From Trogon surrucura (taxonomy: Eukaryota; Chordata; Aves; Trogoniformes; Trogonidae), in assembly GCA_020746105.1 (NCBI GenBank), contig CM036633.1, positions 11,082,501 through 11,146,500 on the forward strand: DNA of 64,000 nt, read 5' to 3'. Below the pieces are notes generated by a model. The model searched no databases, was not told the origin of the DNA, and was given only the letters and a program-made list of their open reading frames with translations. Each line of letters opens with the position of its first letter. Positions within the stretch are counted from its first letter, which is position 1. Shown piece by piece: positions 47,501-59,548 of the stretch. The translations under genes and the position numbers were made by a program.

Positions 47501-48785
47501 GGGCTGCTCTGCCACCTTACATCCAGAAGGTCACGGACATAAATCTTCTTAGATGCTAAATGTTCCCTCTACCTCGTCTAGGTATCAAGCAGCTCCCCAG
47601 TTTCCTACACCATTAAAGAGAGGTGTAACTGGGTAGAAACCCTCACGTATTCACACACCTGTAGTCCGTATGGATGAAAGAGAAGCTAGAATTAAAAGGA
47701 TGGAGCTCAAAGTAAACCCACCACGTGCTTGCAGGCAGCTTGTCTGTCACTTACCGTGAACCCAAAGGCTCTGCCTCTTCCCACCACTGGCATTGGGATT
47801 TCGGCTGCGCCTGCCTCGCTGATCCCTCTAAACTGGGCTGGAAATGGATCCTCTCCTCCACAGCTGTGCAGGAAATATTTTTGAGGGTCTTCAAACAAAA
47901 GCTCAAATTGCGGGATCCTTAAAGCCCCTTGGTGCCAGTGGCAGCCAGGAGCTCCAGCCATCTCGTCTCCCTTCCCTTTTCTTCCCACTCCCATGTTTCC
48001 CTGCTCTTCCCTTCCTTCCTGAAAAGTCTGCAGGCAGTATGAAGTGTGTGGGCTTCTCCTCTACTCAGCAGAATCAAAAAAAGTGTTGGGAGATGCAACA
48101 CCTCTCCTGTTCACTTGTTTCCCTTGTGTCCTTGGAGTAATTTGGGCTGATTCTGATAAACAGGGGTTTAAGCCACAGAGAAATGCTGACATTCATGGCG
48201 GATAAAGGAATAAAGCTTCTGCTCATGTTAAAACAACCAAACAAAAAGTAATAGATGTTCCTGTTTCAGACCTCTTCTCTCAGCTACAGGAAGACCAAAA
48301 GCAGCAGGGATTTTTTTTTTTCACTTCTTTATGCATGTTTTGTTCAAAGGAGAAATACCTTTGGACTGGTTGGTTTGTTTGTTTTAAGACAAACATTTGT
48401 TTTAAGAAAGCATCAAGACACTTCCAGCAAGGCTCAAGTATCAGGGACTTCCTTCCTCCACTCTGCCCCCAAAATTAAGATGAGAGAAGGAACGTAATAT
48501 CCTAGAGTAACAACCTTCATCACACTTGCTTGTCACATAGCACATGCAGATGCAGAAGAAGAAAATCTCAACCGAATGCACACTGAAGTACCATCCTTGC
48601 AAATTCTTCCTAGAGGACACAGGTTTATAAAAGAGACCATTAAAAAACTGGACCCAATTCTGCAATGGGCTCTTGTGAGGCAAGGAGGTAAATGTGGTCG
48701 CCCTTCTCCAAGATCTCACCGCAAGACGAGAACTTTCAACAGAAACTTTCCTAATACCGTGGTTATTGAAAAAAATATTTGCAAC

Positions 48786-48855
48786 TATATATAAAAAACT
48801 CTCTACATAAGTATGTATTTAACTATATATGTATATAGCTATATATATACAGTTA
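48786..48855. repeat. TA-rich low-complexity tract
   Basis: About 70 bases of interrupted ATAT/TATA words (ACTATATATA, ATATATGTATATAG, CTATATATATAC). It is an imperfect dinucleotide tract, prone to cruciform or unwinding. Confidence 0.8.
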
Positions 48856-51800
48856 TAGTAGTAATGAATATCACTACAACTCCCTTTGCAGCTACCTGAG
48901 ATTTTTCACTAGGTAAGCTCAATAACCCCCACTGAGACCCAGAAATGTGGTTCGGTTTCTCTAGCAGTAATCGGGGAAGGGTTACTGACAGCTGTCTGAC
49001 AGTCACTTTCTGCACAGTTCAGCAGAGAGCTGGGTCTGAAACTTGGGGACCAGGATGGGTTCCCTGACTCCTGCTCCATGCAGTATTGCTCCCAACTGTA
49101 GCAGTTCTGGTCAGAGGGCTGTTTTTGTTCTCAGAGACACGATTTTTTTTCCCCTCAGTGTTAGGCATAATTGTTCCAAGAAAAGAGATATTAGAGTAGG
49201 TTACTGCATTATTTAGATGGTATGCAGGACTGGATTATAATTTCCAGAGGAAAGAAGCCCAACACCCATCAGGAACTATTCGAGTAGACTAAATACATCT
49301 ATCGGTCTTAAATCCAGGCAGTGGGCTGGTTTCACCACTGCATGAAATAAATCCGGGCAAGTCAGGTTGGCTTTTTACCCTCCCTTTTCTTTACCCAACC
49401 TGGCTTAGGCAGCTTCACTCAAATATTTTCTTTCACATGTTGCTGGCAAAAGCATCAAAACCCTAGCTGGGCTTATATTACAGCTGACAAATCACAGTAA
49501 TTCATGATCAGAGCTACTGTAGTTATTCAGAGCAACTAGTGCAGCCACAGGGGCTGAGAGTGACTGACTGCGCTACAAAAATTATCTGCTAGAATTTCTT
49601 AGAGCTGCCAAGTAATTTGAGTTAACAGCTCTTTTCCTTAAAGGAGCACCTTGCGAAGAGGGCTGGCCCCACGGTACCTCACCTCTAGATCAGCCCCAGC
49701 AACCAGAGGAGTGGGATGGTCAGGATTAAATTGGTTGCAGAGGTCTGTGATGTTGAAAAAGCTGTTATTGTCAATGAAAAAAAAACCCCCATCACGACCA
49801 AGGCCAATTTAACAGCTCTGCGAGCCTCCCCACTTAATGGAGGAGAGTAGCTCTGGGAATGGGAACAAGTCAGACAATATCCCTGCTTTTGTCCACACAG
49901 TCCACTTGCTGTATTCCACCGACAGGGATGAAGGGTTGCTTCAGGGATGCTCCCTGTATGGGGAGAGCCCTCGCTTCTCACTAGCACATGCAGACCTTGC
50001 TACTGCAGTCATTTCACAGCTTACAAAACTACCCTTTTTCTTTTTTTTTTTTTTAACAGTGGTTTAAATTCCTTGACACATCAGTGCTGAAAACACCTGC
50101 ACAATCGTCTTGTCACGAAAAAGTGAATCTCTCATCATCACTTCATGTTACAAACACCAGCTCTGTTCACGAGAAGTTTTGGGGCCTCTTTTTCTAAATG
50201 TAGCCAGGTTTCAGAGTTACTGGAGGACAACCAGTCACAGCCTGGATTTCTCATTTGAGTTTACCCTCATCTTAAGAGTTTCTCTATTTGTCTGAAGTAG
50301 TTTAGAAAGTAGTTTAAAGGTGATGTATTTTGATCCTTCAAATTTTAAAACCTGAGTTTTCAGCTGGCAGCTTCTGGCTTCTCCAACAACTGTTTCCAAT
50401 ACCTTTACAAACTGGTGTATTGTCTGACAGACTTCATCTTCAGAGGTTACCTCTTTTCAAGGCAACGGAGCTGGTAGTTTTATTCCAGGAAGTTTGCTGA
50501 ATGACACAAGGATCTTTTGTGGGCACTTCGCTCTTTTTCTTTCTAGGATTCCTTACTCTAAACCAGAAGTAACTTTAGAGAGAAAAAGTACAAGACTGCT
50601 CTTTGTGTATTCAGCTAGCTAACTGTCATGATTTTATGAGGAGTCTCATGATACTTGATATTTTTCTTAAAACCCTAGACCTTGGAGTCATATGTATATA
50701 CCAGAATTTCAGCATTAATTAAGAGAAGAAGGTTTCCAGCCTGCACGGATGTGGCAAAAACCTGAAAACAGTGAACTCTGAAAGCTGAAAAGAAGAGCCC
50801 TTAAACCGCTTTTTAAACAGCTCAGGTTTTAGGACTCAAAATCCTCATTTCTGGAGGGACAGGGAGTTGTGGAGACAGAGGAAGCAGGAATCCTTTGCCA
50901 AACACTGAGCTATGATATCTCTGCCACTGAAACACATCCTCCAAAACTCATCTCTCTGTTTTTATTGTGTTAGGCTAATCAGGGTCAGAGGCTGTTCAAA
51001 CCTACTACAGGTAGTCAGATTTGGGGAAAATTCACATCTAGAAGAATCCCTTGAATCCCAGCCCATCTCTTGCAGATGGACTGTGAAAACTTCAGGTGCT
51101 CTAATTCTATTCTAAAAATTCGAATTCTAAAGTGATATCCAGCAGAAGCAAAATACTGTCCCCTACTCATATGTCAAGAAAGGAACTGGAAGGATGCTTG
51201 CAGCCTGCAGGTCAGCATTCAGATGTATCATATCTGAGGCTTTACCAGCTGAAGGACTAAAAGCATCTTTCAAGATGTTCCAGGACACCAGGAAGCTCTC
51301 TTTCAAGACAGATGCCACCGTCTCTTCTCCCATAGCTACTATCTGCAATCCCATAGCTAGGCTTTTCAGGACAAGGATTTTTTTGGTCAATACAGAAGAC
51401 TCTTTCCTTAAAGCTCCCACATAGAAGTAGAGAGTGGATAATCCAGATCACAGAACAAGCCTTGCTCAGCTCAGTATTTTTTCCTCAGTATTTTTTCCTG
51501 TGTCGTAACAGACATTTGATAACAAAACAAACCTGCATAAGCAAGTCAGCCCATGGCAAAAAGAGTAATCCACCTAAGCTGGGTGGTTTCTGTGGTGCAA
51601 TCCAGTGTAACACTGCTTCCCCTCTGGCGGTCCTTGCTAGAATCTAAGACATGTTATAAGTAAAACAAGTTTGTGAGGCTCAGACAAGAGACCACTTTGT
51701 AAAGTAACTTGTGCGTGCATGACTTGAAAGAGCAAGAAGAAAGCGCGCTTAGGACACGTTATTACAGGAGCTGGCAGCAGGTAAAGGCCTCCTTTCCTTT

Positions 51801-53938
51801 CCTGTTGTAGCTGGTTTATTAGGAACATGACTGCAGCACCTCGGATGTCAGCTGCGAACTAGGACTCCGCTAGACCTGGCACCTAGAGCTGGTCCTGGTC
51901 CTAAAAAGCCCCTGCATGGAGGGGCTTCTCTGAGTGGTGCAGACAAAGCAACTCACCGCTCCCAACGCCTGGCACTCAGTCAGAGCTCACCAGAGAGCCC
52001 AGGGTCTGTTCCCTTGAGGTAGGGAGGCACACGTGTGAACAGACCCTCTGCTGCAAGAGCTGGACCTGTCCTCAGCAGCGAGCAGCCAAGGCACCAGCTC
52101 TTTGTCCTGCGCAGGTGTCTGCTACTGCAGGAGGAATGACATGAAGCCTTTGTCTTTGGAGGAGCTTGACCTACTTTGGAACAGGGATGTCAGAGTCTGC
52201 ATTCTTCCTCCCCACTTTTACTAGCCGCTGTTTATGTAGGGCCTCCAACACCACTCATTAGAGGGGTGGCAGCAAACCAGCTAGAATATATGTCATCGAG
52301 ATCAAAGCGTCATGCAAAAATCCCATATTCAGTGTATTTATTAGAGATCAAATAACATCTATAAAGCACATGATTTTTTTTTTAACTCCACTGATCCTAC
52401 ATCAAGAAACTGCTTATTTCCTATAGCATGGATTCTTCATTTTTCTGAGTTTGTCTCCCATCCCTCTCTCAACTCCTGCAAGCAGGAAACAAAAGGAGCC
52501 TGAAGACTCTCTACCCCATTACTATTTCTGTTACCTCATAGTAACCAGCTAGCTCTCACTTATTAAAGCCCTTCACATGAAATATAACACTCACCTACAC
52601 CGGAGAAGTAGTTCTGATACTCTCTTTTTCAAAGTAAGTTTGCTGACCAGAAGATCTTTGCTCAAGAGACCCACCCATGGGCTGTTTATAACCTTCCAGC
52701 TGCCACAGTTGTTTGCACTTTACTCCAGCCTTGGTCCACGGACATCACCTGTTTTCCCCCACCAGCTTGTCAGGCTGATTAAGATAAGAGGCTTTAATTC
52801 CTTCCATTTTGCTAGAACATTTATTGCAATATCTGCAGGTAGTAATTTGGGGTCCAGACAGGCTGGGAGGACTCTCTGAAGGGTTTTACTCTCCTGCAAG
52901 GCTTTGCTCAACACATTAAGTCAGCCACTGGTAGAGGTTTATGGCAGGATTTACCCGGTACAAAAGGATAATATGATGTGCCCTGGGAAATTTAAGAAGG
53001 GTAAGGGTAATTTGGCAAACATTTTATACAGGCACCCACTGGGAGAAAGAATAGTGATACAGTTAAAATACTGGCTTTGTAGACAGTACTTGGCCTTTGG
53101 CTTTTCTAGAGGCTTCCTGTGTAACCTCTGACAAAAATAACTTGGAGAAAATTGTTTTTGAAGCTATTTAGGTAAGAAAAGTAATGAGGAAATTGCTTTG
53201 CAGATCTGTCTTGCATTCATACCTGGGTTTCTCATATCTAAAAATGCAAGCAATAGTGTTACTTCAGGTGAGGTCTGCCCACTCTGCTGGCCCGTGTTCT
53301 TGCCTGGTGTGTCCAACCGGAGGAGATCACCGGACAATATCTGGGGAAGGACCAGTCTGGGGGCATTTGGCCTTTTCCAGGCACAGGGCTGAGATGGGGC
53401 TAGCATTTGCCGTGTGGCTGGTGAGCAAGCCTCCTTGAGAAGAGGCCCAATGCGTGCACCACCAGCGGCACTGGCTGATAGTGGTGTGATATAAACTACG
53501 AGGGCTCTCGGCTTTCTGGGTCTCTGCAGGTCCCTATGCAGGGTAAGAAGCAACTCAACAGGTTTGGGAGGAATTCGTGCTTTTGTGTTCTCTTGATTCC
53601 ACTTGGGCTCAAATCACCTGACAGTATTCTTTGATGGGTGGGAGGAAGGAGGTGAAGCCTTGTGGACAATCTTTACTAAAATACTTCAGGTTACTCATTT
53701 TAGCATATCAATTTATTGAGACATTTCGTATAAATTCTGTAACAATTCTCCCCAAAGACTTCTGCAATTCGATCCTTTTTCTTTCTAAAGCACTGTATAC
53801 TTTAATTAATGGCTTTTATATTTTAGAATAGCCGAAGGCATGCTTCTTTAACCAGAAAAATGTATATATTGACACACCTTTAAGGCAGTAAACTTTTCTG
53901 CATATTAATATTGAAAAGAAGCTCATTAATTAGGCAGT

Positions 53939-53958
53939 CACACACACACACACACACA
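53939..53958. repeat. (CA)n microsatellite, about 10 units
   Basis: A pure CA dinucleotide run of about 20 bases, flanked on the left by an AT-rich repeat-free stretch (about 53840-53935). Confidence 0.95.
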
Positions 53959-56085
53959 AATCTTCTGATAGAATAAGAGCATTGAAAGTTTTAGATCACT
54001 TGGGACGAGTTCTGCCTGGAGCAAAGCTGCAAAGTTAATGCTCTGTATTAACTCTAGCAATCAACCCCCAAAATGGCTGCATCCCTCAAGGCCAGTCATT
54101 CCATTTGATCAGGTTGCAAAGCAAATTAGCATTCTCTTTGCCCTGGCTATGATGCTTCCTATTCTTTTCATGAATGATTTATTGGTCTCCCCTTGCCCAG
54201 GATATGCTTGTTTTACCATCTACCTTCCCAGTGATGTTTGCCCCAACAAAAGGTATCCTCTGGGGTTTTGGTGCTAACTGCAACCTGCACTAGATCTTGC
54301 CCTGCCTTGTACTGAAAAGCAGCATTTGCTGCATGGTGGCAGGAGTTTGCTCTAGTGACTGTTTTCCCATTCGTCTTCCTTCAAATCCTGGCTTCTTTAT
54401 TCAGATAAAACTCCCCTTTACAGAAATGCTCCAGGCTGCAGGGGAAGCCCTGCCTTTGCAAGGAGATGATGGCCAAATGCTGCAGAGGTGACTCACAGTA
54501 GCTGGTCCTCTTGCAGGATATGTTGCACAAAAAGCCTGAGGGGGGAAGCAATAAGTCCCCCATGGTGTGTTTTTCCTGTGCTGAACAGTCACACAGAGGG
54601 TGCAGGCAGAGGTCCTCCCCAGTGTGCCCCACAGGTCTGGCCCTCCAGCCTTCCAGGTTGGCAAAGCTGGTGGGGCTGTACCAGCATCCCCTCACAGCCT
54701 GGGTCTCTCTGCTGTGGAAACCAGAGTCAGAGGTGTTTGTGGTGGGGGAGAAGTGTCTCATCCAGTCCTGGAGTCACTGGAAGTTCTTACCTGTTCTGCA
54801 CTTCAGGTGTGGTAAAAGAGCATCTGGTGTAAGAACCGACAGTCTTTGTCCTGGTTGTTCCTCAGCAACTTCTATTTTTGGTTTGGTTTGAAGATAGCTA
54901 TAAAAAAAGCAATGTGTACCAGTAAGATTGGGGTGATGCTTTTGCTCGCTTCCGTGCCAATATCTTTGCACTGGCTTGCAAAGATTCTTGAGAGACAAAG
55001 TCCTCCCCATTCTTCCTTTTCTCACTTCCTATTTCATGAAACCTTGTTATCAGTAAAACCCTGTCTGATTTTCAGGAAAACTCTCCTATGAGGTATGGAG
55101 GAGTCAGTCACTTTTTGGCTAAAATCTGAGTAATCTTTCCCACAGATTCCTGAGATGAATCAGTCTGTTAGTCTCAGTGTAGTCTTTTTTTTTTTTTTTT
55201 TTTTCTTTCTCTGGAACTATTGACAAATACATAGAGAATCAATTCTAATGAGCTCTACTAACCTACTGTACAGACCCAATGCATCGTGTGTATTAAGTAG
55301 AGAACTGAACTTCAGACAGGTAAGCAAAATGAACATGAACTTTATCAGCTATAGTTTGACTACTGTGTACACCTATGCTGATTTTCATGAGTCATTGCTG
55401 ATTTTAATCTGTGCAATCAAGACTAAAATCAAATCTGTGGCTTCTGCTGTCCAGAGAATGGTGACATGAGAACTAGTCTCATTAGCACTCATGGGAGATG
55501 CTGGTACAGCCTGGGAAGGGAACGTGCAGCTTCTGACTTCTTAAAATTTAATAACACAGTTTATAGGGCTTTGATCCTCTAAGTTATCTTTACTTACAAG
55601 TAGGCTCATGAAAGTCAATGGGACCTATTTAGAATACAGAAAGTTAAACAGAGGAGTCAGTCTGTGCAAGATCTATAGCTGTGAAACCAATATTGCCTTG
55701 TACAAATGTCATAACATTTTCTAAAAATTAATAAATGAAGAGATTGTTTCTTTTTTACCAAATATTGGATTCTCTGTGCCCACTACAAGTGTCCCTCATG
55801 GGCTGGGGGAAGATTTCAGCACTGGAGTTGAATATATATTATTTTGGACTTTGAGCTGCTCTACGTGTCTCTCCCGGTGGCTACATTTCTCTTTAGAATT
55901 CTTAAGGATGGTTCAATAATCCTATAGAATTGCTATAACTGTCAACGAAATGCCTCTGGCCATTTTCATAGATTTTAGGCATAGCTTAGCAGCAGCTTAT
56001 TTGAGTTAAAACAATGCAGGAATGGAAGAAATATTCCAAACCAGCTAACAAGTTCTGTTCTATGTAGATAAAGGACTGACTTACC
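53959..56085. other. non-coding, one palindromic repeat remnant
   Basis: No gene is recognised. It contains a 20-base T run at 55185-55204 and the palindromic repeat remnant at 55573-55673. A frame of 126 codons at 54511-54891 (plus) and an overlapping one on the minus strand lie in a GC-richer patch and match nothing known. Confidence 0.5.
55573..55673. repeat. palindromic sauropsid repeat (MITE-like) remnant
   Basis: A segment of about 100 bases begins GATCCT, has GCTCATGAAAGTCAATGGGAC in the middle and ends TGCAAGATC. The order and near-inverted ends match a repeat family common in reptile and bird genomes ('gatcctgc...tgaagtcaatgggact...gcaggatc'). The termini are imperfect inverted repeats, as expected for a decayed non-autonomous DNA element. 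Family name is not assigned. Confidence 0.5.
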
Positions 56086-56268
56086 TATTCTATTCTATTC
56101 TATTCTATTCTATTCTATTCTATTCTATTCTATTCTATTCTATTCTATTCTATTCTATTCTATTCTATTCTATTCTATTCTATTCTATTCTATTCTATTC
56201 TATTCTATTCTATTCTATTCTATTCTATTCTATTCTATTCTATTCTATTCTATTCTATTCTATTCTAT
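56086..56268. repeat. (ATTCT)n pentanucleotide array, about 36 pure units
   Basis: 183 bases of uninterrupted TATTC/ATTCT direct repeat with no substitutions visible. Such perfect arrays are young and unstable. The array is far from any exon in this window (about 22 kb beyond MAFB). Confidence 0.98.
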
Positions 56269-58748
56269 GTTCATCACCAAAGTATATGAAAGTCTTTGCT
56301 CAGAGAAGCAGCTAATTCATTAAATTATCTGTGCTGGCAGATGACCACTACTGAAAAATTTCAGTCTGAATACTCTAGGTTTGTCAAAGCTGTAATTTAC
56401 TGTAAATGGGATCTTAACACAAAAAAAGCATTTGGTTGCCTTAATAAAGGGCAGTATTACATATAAATACGTGCCATTGTGCTGGGAGGTACCATAAAAA
56501 AATAAATAAAGCTAAACTGCTGTCATTAATGGACAGACATTAATCACGTTACCGGCCTGCGATGCTCTGCCAGGATGAGGTAGGACTGCTCTGATCCTGA
56601 GGTAAGATGTTGAGTGTCCTACCAGCTTAGCAGAAGATGCTGAGGCAGCCTGGGCTTTCCTGGAGCTAAGCCCTAGAACCACATCATCTGAAACCAAAGG
56701 GTAATTCATAAAGGCCCTATCCTGAAGCCCCATGATCTCACTCTTTCAGTTTTCTTAAGACCAAGCCCTGACTCTTCCTGCACATGACACACCAAATGAG
56801 ACCAGTTAAAAGGGTTACTTGGAAAGGCAAGACTACAGGAACCAGTGGTTCTTATGGCAGTTTCAGTTTGTTCATTACTGAGGAGGAATACTTTCCCGGT
56901 GCCTGACAAGATAAAAAAAAGAATAATTGTCTGACAGCTGGGTGGTTCTTCAGATTTTGTGCTCAGTTACTAACCTCAAGCTAATGATAAATGCATCAGC
57001 TCTGCTTCTTTGGGTGTCTACTTGTCTGCGCCCCTGCTTGTTACGTGCCTGTCCTTGCCTGCCCTCGTGTCTGTTGAAAAGACACAGAGCTCAGCAGAGG
57101 CATGGGGCCAGTCCTTCCACACATGCGAGTGTGAAAAGGCACATGGCCTTTCCCTGGTGCACCTGCAGAAAAAAAAAAGAAAGAAAAAAGAGGTTTTTCT
57201 TGATCTAGGCAAGGCACGTGGCTGACCACACTTAAGTGAAAAAAAAATACATTCTACTGTGTTGCCTGAAACTTGGCAGAGAGCTTCAAAGGTAGTTTTA
57301 AGTACAGGACATTGCACTGCGCTGGGCTGGAGTTGCCAAAGTTGCTAATGGGCAGCAGAGGCCTGGATACAGCCAGAAAAGATCTGCCAAGGCAACAGTA
57401 GGCTGGAAATTATTTTCCGGGAGAAGGTACGCGCCATCAGCAGTGCCCACAGACTGCTCCCGAGAGATCTTTTAGCTGTTCCCTTCCACTGAAAGGTTCC
57501 CTTGCAGCAGCCCTCCAGAGGATGGTTCTCCAAAAGTGCAGAACAACTGCTGCATCCAGTGTTGATGAAGGCAGGATTTGAAACCACGCCCCGATACTCT
57601 CCAGGGAAGCGTCAGGCACAAGCCAAGCCAGCTGCCGTCCTCTGTGGGCTGCGTTAGCAACTGCTGGGGACCTCTCGCAGGGCTCCCTGCCACGGGAAAG
57701 CTGGAGTGCTGTGAGGAACCCACTTTTCCCCTTCCAGAACAGAACAGATGAGCCAACAGTGCTTCATGTTCCCAAGTCCCCAATGCCATGTCTCGCTACC
57801 CCTCTGCAAAATGATGAACTGGCACTCTCGAGCTCCAAGGCTCTAGAGTCAGTGCTCTGAGAATTTGATTCTGAAATCTGGTGAGCAGAAAATCATAAGT
57901 ATCTCCCCACAAAATATTTTGGAAAGAAAAAAATAATTTTCACTTTTTCCATTCTTTTGGAAGAAACTTTCCAGCTACTTGCTTAAAAACAAACAAACCC
58001 CAAAGCAGAAAATATCCAGCTTCTGGCTATTTCCAGTGTTTTCAAATTGTTCTTTCAGTTTGGGGATTATTTTTTGAAGTTGCTGAAAACCAAACTGTTT
58101 AGATATTTGCTTTTTTTAACAGTTTCAGCAAAACACATTGAAAAGATTTGGCTTCATCTGAGTGTGGGTTGGAAACCTTTTAAAATTCTCAAATATTCTG
58201 CAGGAAGAGAAATCCCTTTCTACCCAGCTTGGCCATCTGCCTGCTATAGTAATGCTCATTTCCTTGCTTACTTTACCCCTTTCCTCAGTTTTATATTTGC
58301 ACTGACTCTGAATTTCTCTGGACAGAGACTATACCTTCCTTTACAATTGTTCAGCACCCTCCATATTTAGGGTATTACTTTCATGCAAATGAGAAGTAAC
58401 GATAATGACTTTGAAAATGTGTATGTAAGTCTAAAGGCTATTTAAGATTCCCCATCCAATTTCATAGAATAATTAGCAGGCAAATCTACACAGAGCTCTA
58501 ATCTTCAGTCTTTTCTGAGGTCAATTTCTTCAGGGTTCAGTCACAGTGCTAAGTGGTTTTTTTTCTAGAAGTTTCTAGAAGCATTTTTCTTGGTCATTTC
58601 TCAGGACATAAGAATGCATTGGCCTTGATTCTGTAGCTTGTGGAAGCTGAATGCAAAAGCCCTTGGAAAAACTTGAGACCGTTTGACTTGGCTTAAAATG
58701 TTCAGCAATTCCATTTAGACTCTAGACTTTTACTGGACGTACTCAAGC
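56269..58748. other. non-coding, no gene recognised
   Basis: Unique sequence with short A-rich tracts (about 57169-57190, 57239-57247). Open frames on both strands, up to about 107 codons, show no family resemblance. No mobile element is recognised. Confidence 0.5.
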
Positions 58749-59548
58749 CTAGAAATATAAGCTTTTCTCCCACGGGAAAAATGGAGTTTTTAGTAGCACT
58801 TCCTGACTGCTGCTGGTCGTGATGTTCCGGGGACAATCACCATCGCGGCAGTTCTTTGATGCCTCTCCTTCTGGCCCTTGCTGGAAAATAGGAAGTAGCA
58901 AAGTGCCTGAAAACATAATTAACACTAGTAAAACTTTGATCGGTACTTTCATTAACGCATCTGCAAGTGTTTCAGCTATACCAGGTAATAAAACCTCCCA
59001 GAGTCTTTTAATTGCCATTTTATTACAGATGGAGCTGACTGTACCACCACCAGTTACAGGAGGCTGAGACTTCACATGGCCAGCGAACACAGTGTGGTTA
59101 ACCCAGATGTCTAAGACCACAAGCAGTAGAACCAGGGGCAAGGCCCATCAGATTCAACTTATTTTTAGTAGTTTACTAGATAAATGCAGTTAAAAACCAT
59201 TTAAAAAAAATTATAGAATGTTAGCCTGGGTTCCAGTTTGCCAACACTTCCGTGTGCCTTTTTTAACTGTGCTGTTAAGAACTGAATCCAAATATCCCAT
59301 TGCAGGGCACAGGAGGTGACAAACTCATAAGGACTCTTTCCTAGCCTGGCTCCACAGTGTAACACCATGTGCACAGCTACTTGCGCCAGCCACTGTGTGG
59401 CTAGCAGTTTCTCTGTAGTAGCTTTCAACCACCCATTTGTTAACGCGTTCAAAGATATTAAGCGTGTATAAGTTGTAGGAAGGTAGGTGCCTCGGTTCAG
59501 GAAAGTGATTTTGTCAGCGCTTCCACTAAATTTGCTGTATGAGCTCAT
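58749..59548 (-). other. two tandem unrecognised minus-strand open frames
   Basis: Two open frames follow one another on the minus strand: 59548-59201 (about 115 codons) and 59141-58749 (about 130 codons). The second opens just after a stop with no in-frame ATG at its head. It begins with a strongly hydrophobic signal-peptide-like stretch (PLVLLLVVLDIWV), has a second hydrophobic segment (VLLVLIMFSGTLLLPIF), and then a C-x4-C pair next to an N-glycosylation-type NIT. I do not recognise either. Length alone is compatible with chance. A decayed retroviral envelope-like remnant is one possibility, and no long terminal repeats or pol sequence were seen. Not called as genes. Confidence 0.25.

Larger units (their letters stand above)
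46746..53938. other. non-coding, with AT-rich blocks
   Basis: No gene is recognised. The most notable stretch is 47190-47500 (see separate entry). A TA-rich tract lies at about 48786-48855, T runs lie at 50041-50054 and 52374-52382, and a short tandem duplication of CCTCAGTATTTTTT-type sequence lies at about 51470-51498. Open frames of up to about 130 codons on both strands resemble nothing known. Confidence 0.5.
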
